Positions 1 through 8,420 of a stretch of DNA of 64,000 nucleotides are shown here, piece by piece. The stretch spans positions 54,280 to 118,279 of the forward strand of contig NZ_JACVVE010000016.1 in NCBI RefSeq assembly GCF_016648105.1, written 5' to 3'. Each line of letters starts with the position of its first letter. The stretch's first letter is position 1. This DNA comes from Pseudomonas sp. S31 (GTDB lineage Bacteria > Pseudomonadota > Gammaproteobacteria > Pseudomonadales > Pseudomonadaceae). The position numbers were made by a program, and so were the translations under genes. The notes beneath the pieces were generated by a model. It was not told the origin of the DNA. It saw nothing but the letters and a program-made list of their open reading frames with translations, and ran no database searches.

Positions 1-1
1 C

Positions 2-322
2 CGCCTGCAGGACCGCATCAACGACGGGCGCAAACTGTGGAAGCTGTCGCCCATGGACCTCAAGTCGTACACCCGCTGGGACGACTATACCCGCGCCCGC
101 GACGATATGTTCGCCGCCTCCGATTCGTCCTGGGCGCCTTGGTTCATGGCGCACTCCAACGATAAACGGCGTGCCCGGCTGAATATCGTCAGCCACATGC
201 TGACGCGCATCCCCTACAAGGACATCACCCGCGACCAGGTGGTGAAGTTGCCCAAGCGCGGCAAGATCGGCAAGTACAAGGCCGTGGCCTACCCCTTCAA
301 AGTGGTCGAAGAACGATTCTGA
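2..322 (+). CDS. ppk2: Polyphosphate kinase 2 (PPK2), C-terminal end only
   Basis: The frame is open to the window edge, so the start lies upstream; 106 codons remain. The visible residues match the C-terminal part of PPK2-family kinases: a W-K-L-S-P-M-D-L stretch, then W-D-D-Y-T-R-A-R-D-D-M-F, then D-K-R-R-A-R-L-N before the terminal helix. PPK2 enzymes transfer phosphate between polyphosphate and nucleotides in the cytoplasm. The catalytic P-loop and lid lie outside the window, so class (one or two domains, ADP or AMP specific) cannot be judged. The gene ends 36 bases before the next small membrane-protein gene on the same strand. Confidence 0.85.
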   Translation, partial: RLQDRINDGRKLWKLSPMDLKSYTRWDDYTRARDDMFAASDSSWAPWFMAHSNDKRRARLNIVSHMLTRIPYKDITRDQVVKLPKRGKIGKYKAVAYPFKVVEERF

Positions 323-358
323 TCCCCTCCCTGCGGGGAGTCGCAAGGGGGCGAACCT

Positions 359-727
359 ATGCCACATGACGGCAGCCTGCAGCAGGCGACGGTGGTGTTC
401 CTGCTGGCCGGGGTGCTGGCGGTGTTGATGTGGGGCGCGCTGAGCCTGTTCGTGCACCTGTGGATGTTCTTCCTCTGGGTGCTGTTGTTCGTCCTCTGGC
501 AGGCGCGCAGGCTCTACCGTGCGGTGGATACCAGGCAAAGCCCGGCGTACTGGGTGAGTTGCCTGACGACCCTGCTGATCCTGCTTGGGCAATCGGTGCA
601 GGACAGCGCCGGCGGGCAGGATGTGTACAAGGCCTTTGCGGTGCGCATGGCACTGTTCCTGGTCGTGTCTTTGTATGCCAGCGCCATGTTGGTCTGGATC
701 GACCGGCGCCGGGTGCGGGCTGCCTAA
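359..727 (+). CDS. Small conserved inner-membrane protein, function unknown
   Basis: A 122-residue protein dominated by hydrophobic stretches: about residues 10-30, 32-47, 62-75 and 92-112, giving three or four membrane segments, with a short basic C-terminus (RRRVRAA). The ATG is preceded at a good distance by the purine-rich ribosome site AAGGGGG. No catalytic motif is recognised. It follows ppk2 on the same strand and could be cotranscribed with it. Third positions are GC-rich like the host, so it looks genuine. The longer reading frame overlapping it from position 430 does not look like protein. Confidence 0.6.
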   Translation: MPHDGSLQQATVVFLLAGVLAVLMWGALSLFVHLWMFFLWVLLFVLWQARRLYRAVDTRQSPAYWVSCLTTLLILLGQSVQDSAGGQDVYKAFAVRMALFLVVSLYASAMLVWIDRRRVRAA

Positions 728-737
728 CACTCCTGTA

Positions 738-836
738 CTGGCCTCTTCGCGGGGCAAGCCCGCTCCTACAGGGATCGTGTGACCTCATGGGCAACGCTGT
801 AGCTGTAGGAGCGGGCTTGCCCCGCGAAGAGGCCAG
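738..836. repeat. REP-type inverted repeat pair
   Basis: Bases 738-770 and 804-836 are perfect inverted copies of a 33-base element (core CTCTTCGCGGGGCAAGCCCG) separated by 33 bases. This is the repetitive extragenic palindrome common in P. putida. It sits between two convergent genes, where the hairpin could act as a bidirectional terminator or mRNA stabiliser. Related pairs occur at 28080-28171 and 63259-63340. Confidence 0.9.
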
Positions 837-846
837 TTCAGGCGAT

Positions 847-2568
847 CTAAGGCTTCCAATCAATCCCGGTATCCGCCAGATAGGCATCCACCGCCGCGCC
901 CACCGTGGGGTGAAACGCCCGTTCGCCCATAGGCTCGAACAACTCGAAGCGCTTCATCTTGTCCTTCACCGGGTCTTTCATCTCGGCGAACTGCAATTCG
1001 ACCCCGCGAGCCTCCAGCGCCCGGTCGAGCTCGGCGAGCATGTCCGCCGAGGTGATGTCGATGCTGGTCACCGGCTCCGCAGCGATCACCAGCCGTTGCA
1101 CCGGCGTCGGTGATTCGTCCAGCGCCGTCAGTACCGTGCCCTGGAACTGCTCGGCGTTGGCGAAGAACAGCGGCGCATCCCAGCGCAGCAGCACCAGCCC
1201 CGGAATCCGTCGGGCCTGTGGATAACGTTTGACGTCGTGGTAGCCACGGGTGCCATCGACCCGCCCGAGCACCGCGTGGTGCGGCCGCCAGCCATCCCAC
1301 AGGAACTCGATCACCGAGATCGCCACGGCAATGCAGATGCCCGGGATCGCGCCGAATACCGCCACGCCGACGAAGCAGGTGAACGACAACCAGAACTCCC
1401 ATTGCTGCATGCGGAAGATACGCTTGAGGTCGGCGAACTCGAACAGCCCCAACGCCGCAGCGATCACCACGGCGGCCAAGGCGCTGTTGGGCAGGTGCTG
1501 CATCAGGTTGGGGGCGACCAGCAGCAGCAGGGTCACCGCCAGCGCGCCGATGATGCCGGTCAATTGGGTTTTCGAGCCGGCTGCCTCGGCCACCGGTGTA
1601 CGCGACGAGCTGCTGCTGATCGGGATGCCCTGGAACAACCCCGAGGCCAGGTTGGCCACACCCAGGCCGAACATTTCCTGGTTCGGATTGACGGGCGTTT
1701 TCAGCCGCGCGGCATACGAGCGTGACAGCACGCTCGTATCGGCGAATGACACCAGGGCCACGGCAATCCCGCCCAGCAGCACTTCGACCAGATCGATGTC
1801 GCTGACCCACGGGAACACCAGGCTGGGCAGGCCCTGGGGCAATTGCCCGAGTACCTTGACGCCCATCTGGTCGAGGTTGAACAGGCTCACGGCGAGCGTT
1901 GCCAGCACCACGGCGATCAAGATGCCCGGTATCCGCTTGAAGGGCTTGAGCAGCAGGATCAGCACCAGGCTACCGGCACCGACGATGAAGCTTGGCCAAT
2001 GCCCCTGGCCGGCCAAGAGCGCCTGGCCAAGGTGCCAGAGGTCGCGCAGGGGCCCCTCGCTGTCGACTTTCAGGCCGAAGAACTTGGGCAGTTGGCTGAT
2101 CAATACCGTGAGCGCGATACCGTTCATGTAGCCATAGCGGATCGGCTTGGACAGCAGCTCGGTGATGAAGCCCAGGCGCAGCAGCCCGGCGATCACGCAG
2201 AAGGCGCCAGCCACCAGGGCCATCAGGCTGGCGATGGCAATGGCGCGTTGCGGGTCGCTGGCGGCGTACTGCACCACTACCGCCAGGATCGGCGCGGCCA
2301 GGGCCGAGTCGGGGCCGAGCACGAGGATACGGCTGGGGCCGAACAGGGCGTAGGCCAGCAGGGGGATGATGGTCGCGTACAGGCCATAGATGCCCGGCAC
2401 CCCGGAGGCTTCGGCGTAGGCGATGCCGACCGGCACCAGCATGGTGGTGAGCACCAGACCGGCAGCGATGTCCTTGGGTAGCCAGGCGGGTTGGTAGTGC
2501 AGCAGGGTGGCGAGGCCCGGGAGCCAGCGTTGCCAGTCGACGCGGGAGTGGGGAGGCGTTTCATGCAT
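847..2568 (-). CDS. SulP-family anion transporter with STAS domain
   Basis: A 573-residue secondary transporter of the SulP/SLC26 family, predicted to sit in the inner membrane and move sulfate or another anion such as bicarbonate. The N-terminal two thirds hold about 10-14 hydrophobic segments, with the conserved SulP region around the PVGIAYAEASGVPGIYGLYA stretch near residues 46-65. The C-terminal 130 residues form a STAS domain (SIDITSADMLAELDRAL). I choose the ATG at 2568 because GAGG precedes it at about 8 bases; an in-frame TTG at 2622 would add 18 residues. The substrate cannot be read from the sequence. Its upstream neighbour is now the foreign island. Confidence 0.85.
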   Translation of the reverse strand: MHETPPHSRVDWQRWLPGLATLLHYQPAWLPKDIAAGLVLTTMLVPVGIAYAEASGVPGIYGLYATIIPLLAYALFGPSRILVLGPDSALAAPILAVVVQYAASDPQRAIAIASLMALVAGAFCVIAGLLRLGFITELLSKPIRYGYMNGIALTVLISQLPKFFGLKVDSEGPLRDLWHLGQALLAGQGHWPSFIVGAGSLVLILLLKPFKRIPGILIAVVLATLAVSLFNLDQMGVKVLGQLPQGLPSLVFPWVSDIDLVEVLLGGIAVALVSFADTSVLSRSYAARLKTPVNPNQEMFGLGVANLASGLFQGIPISSSSSRTPVAEAAGSKTQLTGIIGALAVTLLLLVAPNLMQHLPNSALAAVVIAAALGLFEFADLKRIFRMQQWEFWLSFTCFVGVAVFGAIPGICIAVAISVIEFLWDGWRPHHAVLGRVDGTRGYHDVKRYPQARRIPGLVLLRWDAPLFFANAEQFQGTVLTALDESPTPVQRLVIAAEPVTSIDITSADMLAELDRALEARGVELQFAEMKDPVKDKMKRFELFEPMGERAFHPTVGAAVDAYLADTGIDWKP

Positions 2569-3029
2569 GTATGAAGCCTCAGTTTTCTCACTGTTGGAGG
2601 AGAGTTCTGAACTTGAAACCAATTGCTTCAGATCAAGATAGCTTGGGAATTATCCTATGCACGGCGCTGCGGTTTCTCTGCTGAGACATTGCTCTATGTC
2701 ATTCAGTTACTACGCGGAGTTGAAGACACCCGTGACGAATACATCTGCGGCAATCCCGGCGAATCGGGCATCGGCAAGCGGTGCGCACAATTTGCAGATG
2801 GGGAGGGTGTTGACGGAGCGGCTGCTGAGTCCAGCGGAATTTGAGCCGGAGGGCATCCAGAAAACGATAGCCTGCGAGATGTGAGCGCTCGCTAAATTTC
2901 GAGCTGAATGCCCCAGTTGAGTGGTCGATAAACGACAGGCATGATCAAATTGGACTAAACGGCTGCTCCCTAGGTCTTAAAGAAGCTGACAGGGACATGC
3001 CATGATTTTTTGCTGCAGGAGATTGATGC
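2569..3029. other. Gene-free stretch between sulP and the island ATPase
   Basis: This should contain the minus-strand promoter of sulP, the left boundary of the island and the plus-strand promoter of the ATPase gene. A 75-codon plus-strand frame (2657-2884, or from ATG 2696) has host-like G/C third positions, but it has no clear ribosome site and no recognisable domain, and it overlaps another open frame. I leave it uncalled. No direct repeat or attachment site could be recognised by eye. Confidence 0.5.
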
Positions 3030-4313
3030 ATGCTTAAGAGCCTTACGCTCAGCGGAGTAGGGCCCGCAGCGACATTTGGGCCGATAGAGTTCGACGCTCG
3101 CCTTAATTTCATCACGGGCGACAACGGCCTAGGCAAGAGCTTCCTGCTCGACATCGCTTGGTGGGCATTGACACGTACCTGGGCTCGAGGCGTTCCAGCT
3201 GTGCCTCCTCTCGGCAGCAAGCGGAGCAGCATTGCTTATGCCTATAGTAAGTCCACTCCTGGCGATTTCGACGAGACCAGTGTTTTCAAGCGCGTGGAGC
3301 AACAGTGGCCGACCAAAAAGGGCAGACCGCCCATTCCCGGCGTCGTAATTTATGCCGGGGTCGATGGTAGTTTTTCTGCATGGGACCCTGTTCGCAACTA
3401 TTGGCAGGATGAAGAAGCAGGCGAACGCCCTCGGGCATTTAACTTTTCACCTGATCAAGTTTGGAATGGCCTTGAGGGGCCTGGAGGGATCCGCTATTGC
3501 AATGGCTTAATTCAGGATTGGGTGTTGTGGCAAAAAGGGCAAGACCCGGCTTTTGACGATCTGATCAAGGTACTGGATACCTTATCTCCTTCTGGAGCTG
3601 AGAGGCTTGAACCGGGCAAACCGGTGCGATTGGGGTTGGACGTAAAAGATTACCCATCGCTACGAATGCCTTATGGGCAAGATGTGGCGTTGATTCATGC
3701 TTCTGCGGGCATGCGACGTGTTGCGGCACTGGCTTATTTACTGGTCTGGACTTGGCGTGAGCACATTTTCGCATGCGAGCAAACCGGGCGTAAGCAAGCA
3801 AAGGAAATCATCTTTCTCATTGACGAGATAGAATGCCATCTACACCCACAATGGCAGCGTCGTGTGGTCCCGGCTTTGTTGAAAGTCATGCAGGCTTTGA
3901 CCGGTAAGAAGGTCCCGGTTCAGCTTATCGTTGCAACTCACTCGCCATTAGTGCTGGCCTCTGTCGAGCCGGAGTTCGACGAGTCCAAAGATGCAATTTT
4001 CAACATCCAACTGTGTGACGGTCAAGCCAGTGTGATCAAGGAGCAATGGGCAAAGCAGGGGGATGTCGTGAACTGGTTGGTCTCTGACTCCTTTGGGTTA
4101 CGTCAGGCGCGATCCATCGAAGCTGAATCTGCAATTGAAGCTGCTGAGGCTTGGATGCGCGGAGAAAAAGCTGTTTTGCCTCCAACGCTCAAGTCGCAGG
4201 CAGCCATTCATAGAGAATTAGAGCGTGTTTTAGCCGGGCACGATGATTTTTGGCCTCGCTGGTTGGTGGAAACGAAGCAAGTACCTCGGCAGCATCCTTC
4301 GGAGCAAGCATGA
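3030..4313 (+). CDS. AAA/ABC-type ATPase of a putative two-gene defence module (PtuA-like)
   Basis: A 427-residue ABC-class ATPase of the AAA_21/RecF-like type used in many anti-phage modules. Walker A is GDNGLGKS at residues 30-37. A signature-like S-A-G-M is at 225-228. Walker B is IIFLIDE with D265-E266, followed by the typical HLHPQW. The switch histidine is H304 in ATHSP. There is no long coiled coil, so it is not a full SMC or Rad50 protein. The ATG follows a GGAG site. The stop overlaps the start of the HNH gene (ATGA), indicating a coupled ATPase-nuclease pair as in Septu (PtuA/PtuB). Base composition is clearly AT-richer than the host, consistent with transfer. Family membership is clear; the defence role and Septu assignment are inferred from gene pairing. 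Confidence 0.75.
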   Translation: MLKSLTLSGVGPAATFGPIEFDARLNFITGDNGLGKSFLLDIAWWALTRTWARGVPAVPPLGSKRSSIAYAYSKSTPGDFDETSVFKRVEQQWPTKKGRPPIPGVVIYAGVDGSFSAWDPVRNYWQDEEAGERPRAFNFSPDQVWNGLEGPGGIRYCNGLIQDWVLWQKGQDPAFDDLIKVLDTLSPSGAERLEPGKPVRLGLDVKDYPSLRMPYGQDVALIHASAGMRRVAALAYLLVWTWREHIFACEQTGRKQAKEIIFLIDEIECHLHPQWQRRVVPALLKVMQALTGKKVPVQLIVATHSPLVLASVEPEFDESKDAIFNIQLCDGQASVIKEQWAKQGDVVNWLVSDSFGLRQARSIEAESAIEAAEAWMRGEKAVLPPTLKSQAAIHRELERVLAGHDDFWPRWLVETKQVPRQHPSEQA

Positions 4314-4900
4314 TCGAAATCGATCTAGAACGTTTAGCTGAACCAGCTGAGTTCGATACGAAGTGTCGAAAGAAGGGAGAGCAATGGCTGAGAGATAATC
4401 CAAAAGTCAGTCGAACGCCTAAAACGAGGCCAAGAGATTTTTGGAGTCCTTTCAGATCTGCTCTCGCAGACGGATACCAGGATCGATGCGGCTATAGCGC
4501 AATGTATGAGCCAGTTGGGACCGTAGATCACTTTTTACCGGTCGATGCTGATGAGTCGCTTTCCTACGAATGGACCAATTACCGTTTTTGCTCTGGCTGG
4601 ATCAATAGTAGTAAGAGGAAGTCGGTCGAAATTTTAGATCCTCATTTGGTTCGTGAAGGATGGTTTGAGGTTCTGTTACCTTCTTTGCAACTTGTCGTCG
4701 TGCTTGAGAAGGTACCTGAGGAGTTGCGGGTTGCAGCGACAGAAACGTTGACGCGCCTTCATCTGCGTGATGATGAGAGGGTGCTAAGGCAGCGTCGTGC
4801 TTGGTACTCAAAGTACCAGGAGGGTAAAATCAATTTGGATGGCCTTCGAGAGGTAGCGCCCCTGATTGCCGCAGCGGTGGAAAGGCTGGATGCTCAATAG
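4310..4900 (+). CDS. HNH-endonuclease-like partner of the ATPase (PtuB-like)
   Basis: A 196-residue protein starting at the ATG inside the ATGA overlap with the ATPase stop; GGAG lies 5 bases upstream. A longer frame from 4250 would run inside the ATPase gene and is unlikely. An HNH-type core is visible: C60, then D73-H74 in TVDHFLP, N90 in YEWTNY, and N99/K102 in INSSK, followed by a conserved ILDP. The two CxxC zinc knuckles of canonical HNH proteins are only half present (C60-G-Y-S63 and C94-S-G-W97), so this is either a zinc-free subtype or a weakened enzyme. In known ATPase/HNH pairs the HNH subunit cuts nucleic acid when the ATPase is triggered; that function here is inference. Confidence 0.65.
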   Translation: MIEIDLERLAEPAEFDTKCRKKGEQWLRDNPKVSRTPKTRPRDFWSPFRSALADGYQDRCGYSAMYEPVGTVDHFLPVDADESLSYEWTNYRFCSGWINSSKRKSVEILDPHLVREGWFEVLLPSLQLVVVLEKVPEELRVAATETLTRLHLRDDERVLRQRRAWYSKYQEGKINLDGLREVAPLIAAAVERLDAQ

Positions 4901-4916
4901 GTCCTCTGAGAAAAAC

Positions 4917-4951
4917 AAAGCCCCTTGGAAAGTGCTTCCAACGGGCTTTTT
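4917..4951 (+). terminator. Rho-independent terminator after the ATPase/HNH pair
   Basis: A stem of AAAGCCC and TTGGAA pairs with TTCCAA and GGGCTTT (one C-C mismatch), around a 5-base loop, followed by a run of T. It lies 17 bases after the HNH stop. The reverse strand also ends in a short T-run, so it may serve both directions. The next 180 bases up to 5130 hold nothing recognisable. Confidence 0.8.
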
Positions 4952-5130
4952 CATTGGGGCGTAGAAACAGAACCAGACGTTAAACCAGAAGTCATTGGGT
5001 GCAGGCCCTATGAAATCCGGATTTGGGTGCTATCAAGCTGGATGTGTGCCCGTTTTGAAACCCGCTTTTGAAGATGTTTATGGTTTCGCGATTACAAAGG
5101 GGTGGTGCCCTATGAGCCGTCGAATCACGT

Positions 5131-7177
5131 TTAAAGTAGATCCATGGTAACCAGGGCGTCGGCCATACGGTAGCCCATCGCTTTGTAACCTGCTTGGCGC
5201 TTATCCCACATTCTCATTAGCGCAGCACTGCCTTCGTCAACGAAGTCAATCACTCCCACGCCGGCTTTGTCGGCATGTGACCGATGCAACCGTCCTGCAT
5301 ATTGCTGGAGGATTCCCTTCCATGAGATGGGCATTGCCAGCACCAACGTGTCCAATGGCGGATGATCGAAGCCTTCACCGACTAGTTTTCCCGTCGCCAA
5401 CAGTACTCGTGGTGCATCCGGGGCAAGGCGCTCAAGCTCTTGCATACGAGCAATTCGTTGTTTTTTAGGCATTCGCCCATGAAGTGTGAAAAGGTTATTC
5501 ACGCGCTGTTTCAACTCAAGCTCCATGGTATCCACATGCTCCGTCCGTTCTAGGTGATGACACTCATCGACGATAATTTGCCCGTAGTTTTTTACGTGAT
5601 CGCTGATCTCACCTTTTCGCGATAACGATTGCATTACGGCAATATCGATGATGCCTGTAGGTTTTGCTTTTCCGCCCCCAAATCGTTCCAACCATACCCT
5701 TGCCAACACCCAAGAACGCTTGCACGTGTTCTTGCCACTGTCTTAATAATTCGGTCCGATGCACAAGTATTAATGTGTTAACGCCACGTCTAGCAATCAA
5801 TGCAGCTGCGCTGACCGTTTTACCGAACGCCGTAGGTGCGCAAAGAATTCCGGTATCGTGATTCAGCATTTTGCCGATGGCATCTTCCTGGTCTGGACGC
5901 AAGGTCCCGAGGAAACTCACGTCAATCGGGTCACCGGCGAAGCGTTCATCTTGAAACTCAGGGGTGATGCCATTTACCCCTAGCAGCTCCAGCGCAGCAT
6001 CCAAGCAGCCACGTGGCAGCGCAATATGTTTGGGGAAGTTCTGGGCGCAACCGATGATTCTCGGCTTGTTCCACACCGACATGCGCATGGCTTGAGTTTT
6101 GTAGAATTCAGGATTTTGAAACGCGGCTAGCCGGACAAGCTGGTTTGCTAATGGTTGCGGCAACGCCGACTTTTCAAAGTAAATCATGTTAGCCAGCGTG
6201 ACGTTGATAGAGGCTGGCAATGGGCACGTCAATTTTGGTGACTTCGACTCACGAGCCTTCCAAGGTTCTGCATCTCCGTCGTCGTCAACATACATGACTC
6301 CTGTAGGGTCCTGCTTCCCCATCGCTTGGGTGACAACGAACGGAATATCCTCCGGAGGCATTTTCTGAACCGATGCTAAGAAAGCCCACTGATCGAGATA
6401 AGGTTCAAGTTCGCTGTCGACAAAAACGCTGTTGTTGTGAGCTCTGGCTCGCTTTTGCAATGGAAGCGCGATGAGATTTCCGAAGCCGCCTTTAGGCATG
6501 TAGTCCTGATTTGGGAACAACCGATCATAAGAAGTGAGTGCCAATTGGCGTGTACGTTCACATGCATGGCTGATGATTGCCGCACCAAGACGTCGGGCAT
6601 CATGAGCGGGAACACTTTGCTTGAAGAAAATCCAGCAATGAGCGCCTTTACCTGAACGGGATATTTCCAGTGCCATTGGTACGTTCAGTTCATGACACGA
6701 CTGAGCGAAGGCTCGTGCATCATCACGCCATTCGGCTTCATCAAAGTCGACCGCCATAAGATAGCAGGTGTCATCCGGGAGCAGAGGGTAGATGCCAATA
6801 ACCACTTCACCAGCCAGATGGCGATAAACGATCTCATCAGTGAGAGGAAGTAGCTGACGGTTACCGCAGTCGCCGCATTTAATTCGGGGCTTTTCACAAA
6901 CGCCAGGTTTCCATTCATTTGCGCAGGCGGGTGTGTATCCTGATTTTCCTGCCTTGCTTTCCCAGCGAATTGGATAAACATCTGTCCTACCACGAAACAA
7001 GCTCCGGAATAGGGCAAGCTTTGCTTCTGTGCCGAATTGTTGTGTGTGTTCTGTTTGAACAACCTCGATCTTGACTGGCTCGGCCGGCAGACGCCAATCG
7101 ATGCCATGAGCATCCAGCAAGGCGACCAATCTTGCATTCTCAGCCTTTAGCTTCGCCACCAGGCTAGTATCTATCAC
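5131..7177 (-). pseudogene. TOTE-type primase-helicase gene, broken by a frameshift and an internal deletion
   Basis: Starting at GTG 7177 (AGAGG upstream), the protein begins with a short coiled-coil helix. It continues into an archaeo-eukaryotic primase domain: a Cys cluster C85, C94, C101, C104, catalytic D144-x-D146 in AVDFDE, and H180 in SGKGAH. A superfamily 2 helicase follows, with Walker A APTAFGKT at 447-454. After residue 499 one extra base (position 5680; coding strand TTT where TT is expected) shifts the frame. Removing it restores GGGKAKPTG and continues through DECHH to the C-terminal helicase motifs (GEGFDHPPLD, QQYAGRLHR). DECHH is joined directly to LERTEH near 5551-5556; relatives carry roughly 100 residues there, including the SAT motif. 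Either lesion should destroy helicase activity; the frameshift alone could be a sequencing error. Confidence 0.85.
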
Positions 7178-7189
7178 CGTCTTCAGCCT

Positions 7190-7378
7190 CTACGTCCCAG
7201 GTGAAGCTTGTAGCCCCTCGCTACAATCCTCAGTGAACCAGTAAGCGTAGAGGTTACCAAACAATAGCCCTTGCGATGACGAGGTGTCCAACGTCAGGCT
7301 TTCGTGAAGCTTGAATGGGGCCGGCTTCGCTAGTCTTGGGACTGACCTTCCACCCACCCGCGTTTCAACTACAGCCAT
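7190..7378 (-). CDS. Small protein of unknown function upstream of the primase-helicase
   Basis: A 62-residue frame with a well-placed ribosome site (GAGGA about 8 bases before the ATG). It ends 12 bases before the GTG of the primase-helicase, so the two probably formed one transcript. The sequence is mixed and soluble with no recognised motif. The ribosome site and spacing are the main reasons to call it; whether it is a full gene or a remnant is unclear. Confidence 0.4.
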   Translation of the reverse strand: MAVVETRVGGRSVPRLAKPAPFKLHESLTLDTSSSQGLLFGNLYAYWFTEDCSEGLQASPGT

Positions 7379-8055
7379 GATCTGTGTCCTCTCTTAGCTA
7401 GCCTGAAGTCCATCCTCACGTCATCCCGCCAAGAAATGTTGAGTGTTATCAGGGATCAAGGCCCCTGCGACCTGTGAGGATGTCCACTGACGCGGGAATG
7501 GCGGCTCCGTACGACCGGAGCGAGGGCATCTCATGATCAGGCCTCCTGAGCACCGTTACCGGTGGGTGGGTGGAGGCTACGCTGGCTGACGAGACCAGCG
7601 CCGCGAGATCCTGAGCAAGGTGAAAGCAGCGATGCGATGACCGGGGCATACGTGACTGTCAGTCAGGTGCAGTCCATTCCTTGGTCTGCGGCACCATCAT
7701 CTGCATCGTTGCGGCTGATGACATCGGCGTTTGTCACGCCCATTGTCACAAGGGGAATTGCCGCAAAGCCTTGTGCGATCAGGGCTGCAGCAGTGTCAGA
7801 AGCGCCCGTCTCTTCAGAAAGTGACGGGCGCAGGTTGGCGCAAGATTCGGCCAAGCGGATAGGTTGCTGCAGGACAGCGGAGTACGGAGTTGCTGGCGCA
7901 CGAGGGCCATAAGTATAGAGAGCATCCATCACTGCCAGTGATCGGGCGAGCTGCCGGATGCGAATAGTCCTCGCGGAGAACCACCGCGAGAGCGGCGTGA
8001 CCTTGAAGGTTCGGGTCACCTGGGATGCTGTTGTGGACAGCGATCTTAAGGATCT
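7379..8055. other. Degenerate island DNA between the small gene and the integrase remnant
   Basis: No intact gene is recognised. On the minus strand a frame stays open from the integrase remnant down to 7663. Its last 85 or so residues (from about 7926) have protein-like composition, for example SLSEETGASDTAAALIAQ, but I do not recognise the family and no ribosome site marks a start. The opposite-strand frame 7562-7912 lies antisense to it. Most likely this is the scrambled remains of element genes. Confidence 0.4.
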
Positions 8056-8316
8056 GAGGTAACGTTTGTGCTGGGTTTTGTTAGCGGGCAGGGCGCGCCG
8101 GACTGGATAGACCGGGTCTGTATCTGCTCTCAGCGTCGAGACGGCGAGTTCAAAAATACCGGCCACGCTTCGTTTGGCCGCCGCAGCGATCGTCAGGCCG
8201 TTTTTTTTCTTGGCGGAAGCCTGCGCGACCGCCTCGAATGTAGTGGCGTTGTCTTGCTGCTGCTTGATGCGTAGCAGTTGTCGATGTCTGGCGGGATTGA
8301 TGCCTTCGCTCGGATC
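8056..8316 (-). pseudogene. Remnant of a P4-type tyrosine integrase
   Basis: Reading the minus strand from a stop at 8317-8319, the frame gives EGINPARHRQL and NATTFEAVA, typical of the end of the N-terminal arm and start of the core-binding domain of P4-family integrases. It then jumps to SAKKKNGLTIAAAAKRS, GIFELAVSTLRADTDPV and ALPANKTQHKR, the end of the core-binding domain. About 50 residues that normally lie between these blocks are missing. The arm-binding start is cut off on the ychF side, and the whole catalytic domain with R-H-R-Y residues is absent after 8056. The gene cannot be active. It marks this island as a former integrative element and places its right edge near 8316-8340. 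Confidence 0.75.
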
Positions 8317-8337
8317 TCAATGGATGAAAATGGTGGT

Positions 8338-8381
8338 CCAAAAACACAAACCCCCCGTATCGCCTGGCGATCACGGGGGTT
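8338..8381 (-). terminator. Rho-independent terminator of ychF
   Basis: On the minus strand AACCCCCGT and ATCGCC pair with GGCGAT and ACGGGGGGTT, followed by TTTGTGTTTTT. It lies 40 bases past the ychF stop. It marks where host sequence ends and island DNA begins. Confidence 0.85.
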
Positions 8382-8420
8382 CTGGAGTCTTTCATGTACC
8401 GTGGAATCCCACGGAGCCCA

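Noticed and set aside
1250..2131. A 293-codon plus-strand open frame
   Set aside because: Antisense shadow of sulP with unlikely composition.
2657..2884. A possible small gene upstream of the ATPase
   Set aside because: Third positions look coding, but there is no ribosome site, no domain, and a competing frame covers the same bases.
3030..4900. A retron with the ATPase/HNH pair as effector
   Set aside because: No reverse transcriptase gene is present within the island.
7562..7912. A 116-codon plus-strand open frame in the island
   Set aside because: It lies antisense to the frame continuing from the integrase remnant, and neither strand gives a recognisable protein.
2569..8340. Attachment-site direct repeats flanking the island
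   Set aside because: No matching repeats at the two ends could be recognised by eye; a self-alignment would be needed.
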